Source of the DNA: Cellulomonas rhizosphaerae
GTDB taxonomy: Bacteria; Actinomycetota; Actinomycetes; Actinomycetales; Cellulomonadaceae
Reading direction: 5' to 3'
Length of the DNA stretch: 64,000 nucleotides
Assembly (NCBI RefSeq): GCF_003470205.1
Contig: NZ_QWKP01000220.1
Location: forward strand, 1 to 64,000
Position numbers and translations under genes: made by a program. Positions 50,442-59,463 of this stretch are shown in pieces. The notes under the pieces are model-generated. The model was not told the origin of the DNA, made no database searches, and saw only the letters and a list, made by a program, of their open reading frames with translations. Position 1 is the stretch's first letter, and each line of letters begins with the position of its first letter.

Positions 50442-51464
50442 TCAGCCCCGCGGCCGCCCCGGGCCGCGCATGCCGCGCTGGTACTCCTGCGTGATCTTCT
50501 TCCACCGGTTGCGCTCCTGCGCCGCCAGCCGCGAGTCCGCGCGGCGCGCCTGGTACGCGGCCTCGCGCGCGAGCTTGCGCCACGAGTCGTAGCGCCGCCG
50601 CGACAGCTCACCAGTCGCGAGCGCGTCGGCCACCGCGCAGCCCGGCTCCCCCTCGTGGTGGCAGTCGGCGAACCGGCAGAGCGCCACGAGCTCGGCCACG
50701 TCCGCGAAGGTCGTCGCGAGCGCGTCCTCGTCGGCCACGACCCCGATCCCGCGGATCCCCGGGGTGTCGATGAGCACCGCGCCGCCCGGCAGAGGCACGA
50801 GCTCGCGGTGCGTGGTCGTGTGCCGGCCGCGGCCGTCCTGCTCGCGCCGCTCGCCGGTCGACATCACGTCGCGGCCCGCGAGCGCGTTGACCAGCGTCGA
50901 CTTCCCCGCGCCCGACGGCCCCACGACGACGAGCGTCGCGCCCGGAGTCAGCAGTGCGCGCAGCGGCTCGAGCCCAGCGCCCGTCGCGGCGCTGACCGCG
51001 TGCACCTCGACCGCGATCGCCGCCGCGCCGACGTCCTGCGCCATGCTCGCGGGGTCGGGGACCAGGTCGGCCTTGGTCAGCACGACGACCGGCCGCGCGC
51101 CGGACCGCCACGCGAGCGTGAGCAGCCGCTCCACGCGGCCGAGGTCCGAGTCCGGGTCGAGGTGCTCGACGACGAGCACCACGTCGACGTTCGCGGCCAG
51201 CACCTGCTCGCGGGACGTGGCGCCGGCCGAGTCGCGGACGAGGGCCGACGATCGCGGCAGGACCTGGCGCACGTGAGGCTCGCCGTCCGCGTCGTCGACC
51301 AGCACCCAGTCGCCGACGGTCGGCACCGCGCGGCCGTCGTCGAGCGCCGCCAGGCCGTCGCGGTCGAGCACGGCGCGCAGCGGCTCGAGGCCGTCGTCGG
51401 GCGCGACGAGCACCGAGCCCTTGTCGGCCCGGACCACGCGCACAGCACCCTCGTCGAACGACAT
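50442..51464 (-). CDS. rsgA: Ribosome small-subunit-dependent GTPase A
   Basis: A 340-aa circularly permuted GTPase for 30S maturation. An N-terminal OB-fold (VLVAPDDGLEPLRAVLDRDG) is followed by the permuted order: VVLTKADL (G4) before GPSGAGKSTLVNAL (G1) and DTPGIRGIG (G3). The C-terminal zinc site is CRFADCHHEGEPGCAV. The ATG at 51464 is preferred; an in-frame ATG at 51506 would add 14 residues and cross the hairpin-flanking leader. It lies downstream of purL on the same strand, separated by a palindrome. Confidence 0.92.
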   Translation of the reverse strand: MSFDEGAVRVVRADKGSVLVAPDDGLEPLRAVLDRDGLAALDDGRAVPTVGDWVLVDDADGEPHVRQVLPRSSALVRDSAGATSREQVLAANVDVVLVVEHLDPDSDLGRVERLLTLAWRSGARPVVVLTKADLVPDPASMAQDVGAAAIAVEVHAVSAATGAGLEPLRALLTPGATLVVVGPSGAGKSTLVNALAGRDVMSTGERREQDGRGRHTTTHRELVPLPGGAVLIDTPGIRGIGVVADEDALATTFADVAELVALCRFADCHHEGEPGCAVADALATGELSRRRYDSWRKLAREAAYQARRADSRLAAQERNRWKKITQEYQRGMRGPGRPRG

Positions 51465-51525
51465 CGCCCCGACGCTAGCCACGCCCTCCGCGGGTACCCA
51501 GCTCATTTCCGACCGTCAAGGCGTT

Positions 51526-51550
51526 CGAACCGTGAGCTGCTCACGGTTCG
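51526..51550 (-). terminator. 25-nt near-perfect palindrome between purL and rsgA
   Basis: CGAACCGTGAGC, one base, then GCTCACGGTTCG. It lies 26 nt beyond the purL stop and 62 nt before the rsgA start. As RNA it would fold to a 9-10-bp stem and could terminate purL; as DNA it could be an operator for rsgA. Confidence 0.5.
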
Positions 51551-51576
51551 CGCGCTGCTCTGGGTGGTGCCGCCGC

Positions 51577-53955
51577 TCAGCCGAAGTAGTGCGGCAGGGT
51601 CGCCTCGTGGGCCTCGCGCGCCTCGGCGAGCGGGAGCGTGAAGACGCCGGCGACCTCGACCGCGGGGCCGTGGTCGTGGTCGGCGTCGTCGGTCGGCGCT
51701 CCCGCACCGGGCGTGCACGACTCGGCGGTCTCGCCGATCCGCAGCGCGGGGACGCCGCGCGCGGTGCACAGGTCCACGAGGCGCACCTCCTCCGAGCGCG
51801 GCACCGCGACGAGCACGCGCGCGGTCGACTCGGAGAACAGCGCCTCGAACGGGGTCAGCCCGTCGCGCGCGCACAGCTCGTCGAGCGAGACCTGCACGCC
51901 CACGCCGTAGCGCAGCGAGGACTCGACGAGCGCCTGGACGAGGCCCCCCTCCGACAGGTCGTGCGCGGCGTCGACGAGGTCGTCGCGGCTCGCGTTCTGC
52001 AGCACGCCGGCGAGGCGGCGCTCGGCGGCCAGGTCGACGACGGGCGGGACGCCGCCGAGGTGGTCGTGCACCACGTCGGCCCAGGCCGAGCCGTCGAGCT
52101 CGGGGCGCGTGGTGCCCAGCAGGTAGACGGCCTGGCCGGGGGTGGTCCAGCCGGACGGGGTCGCGTCCGCGACGTCGTCGAGCACGCCCAGCACGCCGAC
52201 GACGGGCGTCGGGTGGATCGCGGAGTCGATCAGGCCGGGCTCGCCCGTGCCGTTGTACAGCGAGACGTTGCCGCCCGTGACGGGGACCTCGAGCGTCTGG
52301 CACGCGTCGGCCAGGCCGCGGATGGCCTCGACGAGCTGCCACATCGAGTCGGGGTGCTCGGGGCTGCCGAAGTTGAGGCAGTCGGTCACCGCGAGCGGGC
52401 GCGCGCCCGTCGTGGCGACGTTGCGGTACGCCTCGGCCAGCGCGAGCTGCGCGCCCGTGTAGGGGTCGAGCTTGGCGTACCGGCCGCTCGCGTCGGTGGC
52501 CAGGGCGACGCCGAGGCCGGTCGTCTCGTCGACGCGGATGACGCCCGAGTCGTCAGGCTGCGCGAGCGCGGTGTTGCCCTGCACGAACCGGTCGTACTGG
52601 TTGGTGACCCACGCCTTCGAGGCGAGGTTCGGCGAGGCGAGCAGCTCGAGCACCGTGCCGCGGATCTCGGCGGGGCTCGCGGGGCGGGCCAGCGAGGCCG
52701 CGGTGTCGGCGTTGAGGCCGTCCTGCCAGGCCGGGCGCGCGTAGGGGCGGTCGTAGACCGGGCCGTCGTGCGCGACCGTCTTGGGGTCGACGTCGACGAT
52801 GCGCTCGCCGTGGTGGTCGATCGTCAGGCGGCCCGTGCCGGTGACCTCGCCGATCACGGCCGTCTCGACGTCCCACTTGCCGGTGATGGCGAGGAACGCG
52901 TCGAGCTGGTCCGGCCGGACGACGGCCATCATGCGCTCCTGCGACTCCGACATGAGGATCTCGCCGGCGGTCAGCGTGGGGTCGCGCAGCAGCACGTGCT
53001 CGAGGTCGACGTGCATGCCGCCGTCGCCGTTGGACGCCAGCTCGCTCGTCGCGCAGCTGATGCCGGCCGCGCCCAGGTCCTGGATGCCCTCGACCACGCG
53101 CGCGGCGTAGAGCTCGAGGCAGCACTCGATGAGCACCTTCTCCATGAACGGGTCGCCGACCTGGACCGACGGGCGCTTGGAGGGCTTGGTGTCGTCGAAC
53201 GTCTCGCTCGCGAGGATCGAGGCACCGCCGATGCCGTCGCCGCCCGTCCGGGCGCCGAACAGGACGATCTTGTTGCCGGTGCCCGACGCGTTGGCCAGGT
53301 GGATGTCCTCGTGCCGCAGCACGCCGAGGCACAGGGCGTTGACGAGCGGGTTGCCCTGGTAGCTCGCGTCGAAGACGAGCTCGCCGCCGATGTTCGGCAG
53401 GCCGAGCGAGTTGCCGTAGCCGCCGACGCCGGCGACCACGCCGTGCACCACGCGGGCCGTGTCGGGGTGGTCGACCGCGCCGAAGCGCAGCTGGTCCATG
53501 ACAGCGACCGGGCGCGCGCCCATCGAGATGATGTCGCGCACGATGCCGCCGACGCCCGTCGCGGCGCCCTGGTAGGGCTCGACGTACGACGGGTGGTTGT
53601 GCGACTCGACCTTGAACGTCACGGCCCAGCCGTCGCCGATGTCGACGACGCCCGCGTTCTCGCCGATGCCGACGAGCAGGTGCTCCTTCATCGCGTCGGT
53701 CGTCTTGTCGCCGAACTGACGCAGGTGGTTCTTGCTCGACTTGTAGGAGCAGTGCTCCGACCACATGACCGAGTACATGGCGAGCTCGGCGGCCGTGGGG
53801 CGGCGCTCGAGGATGTCGCGGATCCGCTGGTACTCGTCGGGCTTCAGCCCCAGCTCGGCGAACGGCTGGGCGAGCTCGGGCGTCGCCGCCGCGTTCTCGA
53901 CGGTGTCGGACCGGTTGTCGCTGGTGCTTGCGGGGCGCGCAGGTGCGGTGGTCAT
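51577..53955 (-). CDS. purL: Phosphoribosylformylglycinamidine synthase, large (PurL) subunit
   Basis: A 792-aa small-type PurL that needs separate PurQ and PurS; neither is in the window. [38 protein letters not shown] and [20 protein letters not shown] are N-terminal family signatures, and [20 protein letters not shown] plus [15 protein letters not shown] mark the two halves of the duplicated synthetase core. It converts FGAR to FGAM in purine synthesis. The ATG at 53955 starts MTTAPARP; a longer frame runs on but reads poorly. Confidence 0.95.
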   Translation of the reverse strand: MTTAPARPASTSDNRSDTVENAAATPELAQPFAELGLKPDEYQRIRDILERRPTAAELAMYSVMWSEHCSYKSSKNHLRQFGDKTTDAMKEHLLVGIGENAGVVDIGDGWAVTFKVESHNHPSYVEPYQGAATGVGGIVRDIISMGARPVAVMDQLRFGAVDHPDTARVVHGVVAGVGGYGNSLGLPNIGGELVFDASYQGNPLVNALCLGVLRHEDIHLANASGTGNKIVLFGARTGGDGIGGASILASETFDDTKPSKRPSVQVGDPFMEKVLIECCLELYAARVVEGIQDLGAAGISCATSELASNGDGGMHVDLEHVLLRDPTLTAGEILMSESQERMMAVVRPDQLDAFLAITGKWDVETAVIGEVTGTGRLTIDHHGERIVDVDPKTVAHDGPVYDRPYARPAWQDGLNADTAASLARPASPAEIRGTVLELLASPNLASKAWVTNQYDRFVQGNTALAQPDDSGVIRVDETTGLGVALATDASGRYAKLDPYTGAQLALAEAYRNVATTGARPLAVTDCLNFGSPEHPDSMWQLVEAIRGLADACQTLEVPVTGGNVSLYNGTGEPGLIDSAIHPTPVVGVLGVLDDVADATPSGWTTPGQAVYLLGTTRPELDGSAWADVVHDHLGGVPPVVDLAAERRLAGVLQNASRDDLVDAAHDLSEGGLVQALVESSLRYGVGVQVSLDELCARDGLTPFEALFSESTARVLVAVPRSEEVRLVDLCTARGVPALRIGETAESCTPGAGAPTDDADHDHGPAVEVAGVFTLPLAEAREAHEATLPHYFG

Positions 53956-54078
53956 CGATTCCCTCGGTGGAGAGCCCGGGGGCCGCGGCTGATGCTCGCG
54001 CGGCCGACGTCGGCAGACGACGCACAGGATACCGGCCCCATCGGACACCGCGGACGCGCGTCCGCTAGCGTCGCGTGC

Positions 54079-55158
54079 ATGCCCAGGAACAGGACGAACG
54101 CCGCGATCCTGGCTGCCGGGGGTACGGCGGTCCTGCTCTGGTTCACGCTCGGGTCGCTCGGCACGGGCATCGCGCGGTCCGGCGCGTGGTCATCGTACCT
54201 GCCCTCGATCCCCGCCGGTACGTGGTGGCTCACGTCCGTGGACGCGGGCGGGGTCTTCCTCGTCATGGTCCTCGTGCTCGCGCTCGTGCTGGCGCTGTCG
54301 ATCCCCGTGCTGCGCTCGACCCGCACCGGTGGCGCCACCATCGTCCTGGCCCTGTGGTGGGTCACGATCGCGGCGGGCGCGATGGGCACGCTCGCCTGGT
54401 CGGTCATCCGCACCGACCGGAGCCCGTACGAGACGGCCTGGTCGTCGGCGACCGCCCTCGGACCCGGGGCGTGGTGGGGGCTGGTGTCCGGGTGTCTCGT
54501 CGGCCTCGTCGCCTGGCGCGTGCGGGGCACGGTGGGGATCGTGCCCGCGCCGGCCGCGCACCGGCTCGCGCTGCCGGCCGCGGTCGGCGCCGCGGCGACG
54601 ACCGCGGTCCTCGCGGGCGCGGCCTGGGCGCTGTCCGGGGCACTGCGCAGCTGGGCGCTCGGGGAGATCCTGCCCGCGACGTCGCCGGCGCGGCAGGACG
54701 CGCAACGGGTCGTCGAGACGTTCCTGCCCCTGTCCCGGGGGATGTCCGTGCCGGTGAGCGACACGGACGGGTCCGCGTACCTGCTGGGGGCGGTCGCGCT
54801 CCTCCTCGTCGTCGGCCTGGTCGGGACGGCTGCCGGGCTCACGGCGAGCCTGCGCGGCGGCCGCACCGCGCTCGTCCTCGCCCTCTGGTTGACCGTGGTC
54901 CTGGGCAGCACCGTGGCCGCGTTCGTGTCGGTGCTCCCGCTGACCGGCCAGGTCGGCGGGTTCGCCGACCTGCTCAGGTACGGCGCGACGCTCGTCACGA
55001 CGGGCGGCGTGTGGGGGCTCATGTACGGCTGGCTCGCCGCGCTGGGTGGTCTCCTGGTCGGGTGGCTCGTGGACCGGTCGACCGTGCGGAACACCCCCAC
55101 GCTCCTGACCGAGGTCCCGACGCCGGCGCGGGCTCCGCGCCCGGGCGCCGCCGGATGA
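54079..55158 (+). CDS. Hypothetical polytopic membrane protein
   Basis: A 359-aa protein with about eight hydrophobic helices and no family I can name. Helices include [37 protein letters not shown] and [17 protein letters not shown], with the Trp-rich loop [13 protein letters not shown]. It has no transporter motif. The ATG at 54079 is 123 nt from the divergent purL gene, so promoters are shared. The stop overlaps the lipoprotein start as ATGA. Confidence 0.72.
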   Translation: MPRNRTNAAILAAGGTAVLLWFTLGSLGTGIARSGAWSSYLPSIPAGTWWLTSVDAGGVFLVMVLVLALVLALSIPVLRSTRTGGATIVLALWWVTIAAGAMGTLAWSVIRTDRSPYETAWSSATALGPGAWWGLVSGCLVGLVAWRVRGTVGIVPAPAAHRLALPAAVGAAATTAVLAGAAWALSGALRSWALGEILPATSPARQDAQRVVETFLPLSRGMSVPVSDTDGSAYLLGAVALLLVVGLVGTAAGLTASLRGGRTALVLALWLTVVLGSTVAAFVSVLPLTGQVGGFADLLRYGATLVTTGGVWGLMYGWLAALGGLLVGWLVDRSTVRNTPTLLTEVPTPARAPRPGAAG

Positions 55159-55916
55159 GACGCGCTGCGACGCTCGCCCTCGTGGCCGTCCTGCTCACCG
55201 CCGGGTGCTCGGCCACGGCCGCGCCCCCTGCCCCGACCACGCGCACGAGCACGACGACCAGCGCAGCGCCGACGAGCCATGCGCCTACCCCGACACCGAC
55301 CCCCACCGCTCCGACGGCGACCGAGGTCGGCGCGGACGGCACGCGCATCCGCAGCGACGGCGCGCAGGTGCGCGTCCTGACGGCACCGGGCGTGCGCATG
55401 GAGAAGAAGGCGGCCGACGACGGGTCCGTCCACCTCACCTTCGTCGTCCCCGCCGGAGCGACGACTGCCACGCCGCTGGCCTTCGTCGCCGGAGCCCACG
55501 CCCAGCCGTTCGCCGACGGCACGGCCACCGCGGGCGGCGGCGGCCTGTCCCCGACGCACGGGACGCTGGCCGCCTCGTCGGACGACGTCCTGGTCGTGCT
55601 CCCCCGCGGGACCGACGACGTCACCGTGTGGTTCGCGGGCGCGACGATCACGAAGACCCGGTGGGCGAACCAGGAGGGCGGCCGCTCGCTCGCCGTGACC
55701 CCGACCGCGTGGACCCGCGCGGGCGGCCTCGCGGCGCACGACCTGGTCTGGTCGCAGCTCGTCGAGCGCGAGCCCGACGCCAACTCCGCGACGATGCGCG
55801 CGCAGCTGCAGTGCCACGAGCTCGGCGCGCCCGACAAGCCCACGTGGAACCTCGAGCCGTGGCGGCCCGAGGTCAGCGACCTCGAGATGATCGCCGCGCG
55901 CTGCAACCCCACGTGA
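55155..55916 (+). CDS. Lipoprotein with C-terminal DUF2599-like domain
   Basis: A 253-aa predicted lipoprotein. The signal peptide ends in the lipobox LLTAGC with Cys near residue 18. A Thr/Pro/Ala-rich spacer (about 25-55) leads to a beta-rich middle and a C-terminal segment DANSATMRAQLQCHELG...KPTWNLEPWRPEV...RCNPT, which has the paired Cys and NLEPWRP of DUF2599. The function is unknown. It is coupled to the membrane protein gene, so the two may form one envelope complex. Confidence 0.78.
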   Translation: MRRAATLALVAVLLTAGCSATAAPPAPTTRTSTTTSAAPTSHAPTPTPTPTAPTATEVGADGTRIRSDGAQVRVLTAPGVRMEKKAADDGSVHLTFVVPAGATTATPLAFVAGAHAQPFADGTATAGGGGLSPTHGTLAASSDDVLVVLPRGTDDVTVWFAGATITKTRWANQEGGRSLAVTPTAWTRAGGLAAHDLVWSQLVEREPDANSATMRAQLQCHELGAPDKPTWNLEPWRPEVSDLEMIAARCNPT

Positions 55917-56029
55917 GAACACGCGGCGCGGGCGTTCCGCGCGAGCCGCGACGAGGCCAGGATGAGGACGACGGGGACGGCCGCGCGACGAGAGACGCCG
56001 GCGACCACGCAACAGACACGGAGGCCAGC

Positions 56030-56302
56030 ATGTCGACCCAGAGCCCCAGCCCCAGCCCACGTCCCGGCGGGACGCCCGCCGAGAAGAAGCCGATCCCGTG
56101 GCGGCTCTACGCGGGCCTCGTCGTCGTCGTGGTGGCGCTCGTGATCATCCTGCAGAACACCCAGGCGGCGACCTTCGAGGTCCTCGCGTGGTCGTTCGAG
56201 ACGCCGACGTGGGTGATGCTCCTGATCACCCTCGCGCTGGGTGTGGTCATCGGCTGGCTGCTGCACTACCGCCGCACGAGCCGCAAGCGGAAGGGCAAGT
56301 AG
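56030..56302 (+). CDS. LapA-domain small membrane protein
   Basis: A 90-aa protein: a Ser/Pro-rich head (STQSPSPSPRPGGTPAEKK), helix 1 (LYAGLVVVVVALVIILQNTQ), the motif NTQAATFEVLAWSFETP, helix 2 (WVMLLITLALGVVIGWLLHY) and a basic tail. The QNT..V.....F...P pattern is the LapA (lipopolysaccharide assembly protein A) domain, which is widespread in bacteria without LPS. The function in actinobacteria is unknown. Confidence 0.85.
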   Translation: MSTQSPSPSPRPGGTPAEKKPIPWRLYAGLVVVVVALVIILQNTQAATFEVLAWSFETPTWVMLLITLALGVVIGWLLHYRRTSRKRKGK

Positions 56303-56308
56303 CACGGC

Positions 56309-56347
56309 GACCCCGGACCGCCGCCTCGTGAGCGGTGGTCCGGGGTC
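56309..56347. terminator. Bidirectional terminator hairpin
   Basis: A long stem, GACCCCGGACC then CCGC, pairing with GCGG then GGTCCGGGGTC, with one mismatch. It sits between the convergent LapA and acyl-CoA dehydrogenase genes. Confidence 0.75.
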
Positions 56348-56362
56348 GTGGCTCCGCCGGGA

Positions 56363-58432
56363 TCAGCGGTGGTGCTTCTCCGGCACGGGCGCGTCGCCCG
56401 AGGCCCGCTGCGCGCGGTAGTAGGCGCGCGCCTCGTCCTGCCGGTCCTGCTCGGCACCCGAGGCGATCGGCGCGCGCAGGTGCTCAGGCCCGTACCCGAA
56501 CGCGTCGACGAGGTCCTGGGCGTGCGGACGCAGTCGCACCAGGAGCCGGTCGATGTACGAGGTGACCGTGCGGGCGCGGCCGGCCGAGAGGCGGCCGTTG
56601 ATGAGGTACCAGGCCAGGTGCCGCTCGATGACCTGCAGGCCGAACAGGTCGCGCACCCACGTGAGCACCTGCTTCGTCGCGGGGTCGCTCACCTGGGCCA
56701 GCCCCCGCGTGAACGCCTCCCACTGGACGCGCTCGGCGTGCGCGCGGGCGGCCTCGATGAGCTCGTGCTGGTGGGCGTTGAACAGCGCCGCGGCCTCGGC
56801 CGGTGCCATCTTCCGCGCGGGCCGCAGCGAGTTGGCCAGGTCGGCCACCATCGACTCGACGCGGTCGGTGAGCAGCTCGCGCTGCGAGGCCTCGTCGCGC
56901 AGCTGACCCACCGAGCGGCGCGCGTCACCCGCGTCAGCCAAGGTCTGCACCGCGCGGATCAGCGGGGTGCGGTGCATCGCGGCGTCCGCGGCCCGGCCCG
57001 CGACGTGGCGCGCCACGTCCCCCGCGCCGGTGACCTTGAGCGAGCGCGCGTAGTCCGTGAGCAGGCGCTTGGCGACGAGCTGGTAGAGCACCGTGTTGTC
57101 GCCCTCGAACGTCACGTAGACGTCCATGTCCTGGTGCAGGCCGACGAGCCGGTTCTCCGCGAGGTAGCCCGCGCCGCCGCACGCCTCGCGCGCGGTCTGG
57201 ATCGTGTTCATCGCGTGCCACGTCGAGGTGGGCTTGAGCGTCGCCGCGAGCGTCTCGAGGTCCTCGCGCCCCTCGGGGGTGTCGCCGCGGCCGGAGAAGA
57301 CGCTGTCGAAAGCGGCGAGCAGCTCCTCGTGGGCGAAGGTCGTCGCGTAGGTCTCGGCCAGGAGCGGCAGGAGGCGGCGCTGGTGCTGGCCGTAGTCCAT
57401 GAGCACGACCTCGTCCGAGCCGGCGCCCGCGAACTGGCGGCGCTGGTTGGCGTAGGTGACCGCGATGGCCAGGGCCATCTTGCTCGCGTTGGCGGCGGCG
57501 CCGTCCAGCGAGACGCGGCCCTGCACGAGCGTGCCGAGCATCGTGAAGAAGCGCCGGCCCGGGCTCGAGATCGACGAGCTGTAGGTGCCGTCGACGGCCA
57601 CGTCGCCGTAGCGGTTGAGCAGGCTGGTGCGCGGCACGCGGACGTGGTCGAAGTGCAGGCGGCCGTTGTCGATGCCGTTGAGGCCACCCTTGAGGCCGTC
57701 GTCCTCGCCGCCCACGCCGGGCGCCCACGCGCCGGACTCGTCGCGGATCGTCACGTAGAACGCGTGCACACCGTGGTTCACGGCGGGCTGGTCGGGCGCA
57801 GCGGTGACCAGCTGCGCGAACACGACCGCGGCCGTGCCGTGCTGGCCCGCGTTGCCGAGGTAGTCCTTCCACGCCGCGCGGAACGGCGTGTGGATGACGA
57901 ACTCCTGCGTCGCCGCGTCGTACGTCGCGGTCGTGCCGATCGAGGCGACGTCCGAGCCGTGGCCCGTCTCCGTCATCGCGAACGCGCCGGGCACCTCGAC
58001 GGACATCGCCGTCGGCAGGAACCGCTCGTGGTGGTCGGCCGTGCCCAGGTGCAGGATCGCCGAGGCGAACAGCCCCCACTGCACGCCTGCCTTGATCTGC
58101 AGCGACGGGTCGCCCGCGACGAGCTCCTCGAACCGCGACAGCGAGCCGCCGTGGTCGTCGGCCCCGCCGAGGTGCGACGGGAACGCCCGCAGCACGTCGT
58201 GGTGGGCGGCCAGCTCGCGCAGCTGGTGCAGCACGCGCTCGCGGTGCTCGGCCAGCGGCTGGCCCTCGATCTTCTGGAAGTCGGGGTTGCCGGCGACCGC
58301 TCGCGCCTCGCGGCGCAGCTGCGCGTAGGGGCCCAGCAGCTGGTCGGCGAGCGCCTGCACGTCGATGCGGACGTCCCGTGGGTCGTTCACGAGCGCCTCG
58401 AGCGAGGCGGGCCGGTCGGTGATGGCGGTCAT
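56363..58432 (-). CDS. Acyl-CoA dehydrogenase / acyl-CoA oxidase-like flavoprotein
   Basis: A 689-aa enzyme of the acyl-CoA dehydrogenase superfamily with an extended, acyl-CoA-oxidase-like C-terminus. AFAMTETGHGSDVASIGTTA is the FAD/substrate signature, KDYLGNAGQHGTAAVVFAQL and LLNRYGDVAVDGTYSS follow, and REACGGAGYLAENRLVGLHQ plus DVYVTFEGDNTVLYQ contain the catalytic-Glu region. It introduces the trans-2,3 double bond in fatty acyl-CoA. The ATG overlaps the TetR stop as ATGA. With the divergent thiolase-FabG-MaoC genes it supplies most of a beta-oxidation-type cycle, as in the mycobacterial fadE5 region. Confidence 0.9.
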   Translation of the reverse strand: MTAITDRPASLEALVNDPRDVRIDVQALADQLLGPYAQLRREARAVAGNPDFQKIEGQPLAEHRERVLHQLRELAAHHDVLRAFPSHLGGADDHGGSLSRFEELVAGDPSLQIKAGVQWGLFASAILHLGTADHHERFLPTAMSVEVPGAFAMTETGHGSDVASIGTTATYDAATQEFVIHTPFRAAWKDYLGNAGQHGTAAVVFAQLVTAAPDQPAVNHGVHAFYVTIRDESGAWAPGVGGEDDGLKGGLNGIDNGRLHFDHVRVPRTSLLNRYGDVAVDGTYSSSISSPGRRFFTMLGTLVQGRVSLDGAAANASKMALAIAVTYANQRRQFAGAGSDEVVLMDYGQHQRRLLPLLAETYATTFAHEELLAAFDSVFSGRGDTPEGREDLETLAATLKPTSTWHAMNTIQTAREACGGAGYLAENRLVGLHQDMDVYVTFEGDNTVLYQLVAKRLLTDYARSLKVTGAGDVARHVAGRAADAAMHRTPLIRAVQTLADAGDARRSVGQLRDEASQRELLTDRVESMVADLANSLRPARKMAPAEAAALFNAHQHELIEAARAHAERVQWEAFTRGLAQVSDPATKQVLTWVRDLFGLQVIERHLAWYLINGRLSAGRARTVTSYIDRLLVRLRPHAQDLVDAFGYGPEHLRAPIASGAEQDRQDEARAYYRAQRASGDAPVPEKHHR

Positions 58433-59346
58433 CGGTTCTCCCTGGTGGTGCTGGTGTGCTCGTGGTGCGCTGCGGTGGGGTCGTGGGGGTCGGAGAGCTC
58501 GGGGCGCGTGCGCTCGCGGGCGAGCAGGCCCACCGGGCCGGCCCACAGCCACGCGGCGACCTGCGCGGTGATGTCCTCGCGGTCGGGGCTGCCCGGCTCG
58601 TCGCGGTGGGCCAGCCACCACTCGCCGGCGCCGCGGACGAAGCCGACGGCCCCGGCCGCCCACGACTCGGCCAGCGCGATGCGGGCCGTCGTGGCGTCGT
58701 CGGGCGAGCCCTCGGGGCGGCGCGCGTAGCGACGACCGTCCGCGGCCTCCTCGGTCAGGCCGCGCGCGAACGGGGCCGCGACCAGGGCGGTCACCGAGTC
58801 GAGGAAGTGGCCGAGAGGGCCGCCCGACTCGACCGACCCGTTGCGCGTCACGAACGCGTAGACGTGCGGCGACGACTCGATCATCTCGAGGTAGACCGCG
58901 ACCATCGCCCGCAGGCCATCACGCGGCGTGGGTGCGACGCGGAGCACCCCCTCGAGCGCGCCCTGGATCTGCAGCACGACCGCCTCGGCGACCGCGATCT
59001 GCAGGCCGGTCTTGTCCGCGAAGTAGCGGTACACGATCGACTTGGAGGTGCCCGCGGCCGTCGCGATCTCCTCCATGGAGACGTCGGGGCCCTTGTGGTG
59101 GACGGTGCGGCGCGCGATCCGGACGAGCTCGGCGCGGCGGGCCTCACGGTGGTCGGCCCAGCGCGTGGACCGGCCGTCCGACGCGAACACGTCCTCGGCC
59201 GGGCGCCGCGAGGCGGGCCGGGTGGAGGGCGACGCAGGCGTGCGACCGGCGCCGCGTCCCGAGGGGGCCTCGGCGTCGTTGCTCAGCAGGGTCAACCCGC
59301 TCGTCGTGGAGGCGCTCGTCTTCGAGCTCGGTGTGATGGGGCTCAC
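58429..59346 (-). CDS. TetR-family regulator of the fatty-acid gene cluster
   Basis: A 305-aa repressor with a long disordered head (about 1-95, Ser/Pro/Arg-rich). The DNA-binding part has VRIARRTVHHKGPDVSMEEI, ATAAGTSKSIVYRYFADKTG and LQIAVAEAVV, the standard TetR helix-turn-helix. The C-terminal half is helical. GTG at 59346 is chosen; later starts inside the disordered head are possible. It overlaps the acyl-CoA dehydrogenase start and faces the thiolase operon, so it likely controls both with an acyl-CoA ligand. Confidence 0.84.
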   Translation of the reverse strand: MSPITPSSKTSASTTSGLTLLSNDAEAPSGRGAGRTPASPSTRPASRRPAEDVFASDGRSTRWADHREARRAELVRIARRTVHHKGPDVSMEEIATAAGTSKSIVYRYFADKTGLQIAVAEAVVLQIQGALEGVLRVAPTPRDGLRAMVAVYLEMIESSPHVYAFVTRNGSVESGGPLGHFLDSVTALVAAPFARGLTEEAADGRRYARRPEGSPDDATTARIALAESWAAGAVGFVRGAGEWWLAHRDEPGSPDREDITAQVAAWLWAGPVGLLARERTRPELSDPHDPTAAHHEHTSTTRENR

Positions 59347-59370
59347 GGGACCGAAGGTATCAGGTACTGT

Positions 59371-59389
59371 GGGTTCCGGAAACACCCAG
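59371..59389. promoter_or_regulatory. Candidate operator centred on TTCCGGAA
   Basis: An imperfect dyad with an 8-bp perfect core TTCCGGAA (59374-59381) and outer GGG/CCC arms lies between the TetR and thiolase genes. The same core is used twice at the TetR/MFS control region (31677-31702). Confidence 0.45.
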
Positions 59390-59463
59390 GGACGAAAGTC
59401 CGTGGACACGCACTTCACCAGCCATCACCGCCGATGCACCCGACGATGCGAGAGGGGCGCCCC

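Noticed and set aside
51421-54078. Plus-strand open frame opposite purL
   Set aside because: purL motifs on the other strand are unambiguous. Only the last part of this frame, from the ATG at 54079, is a real gene.
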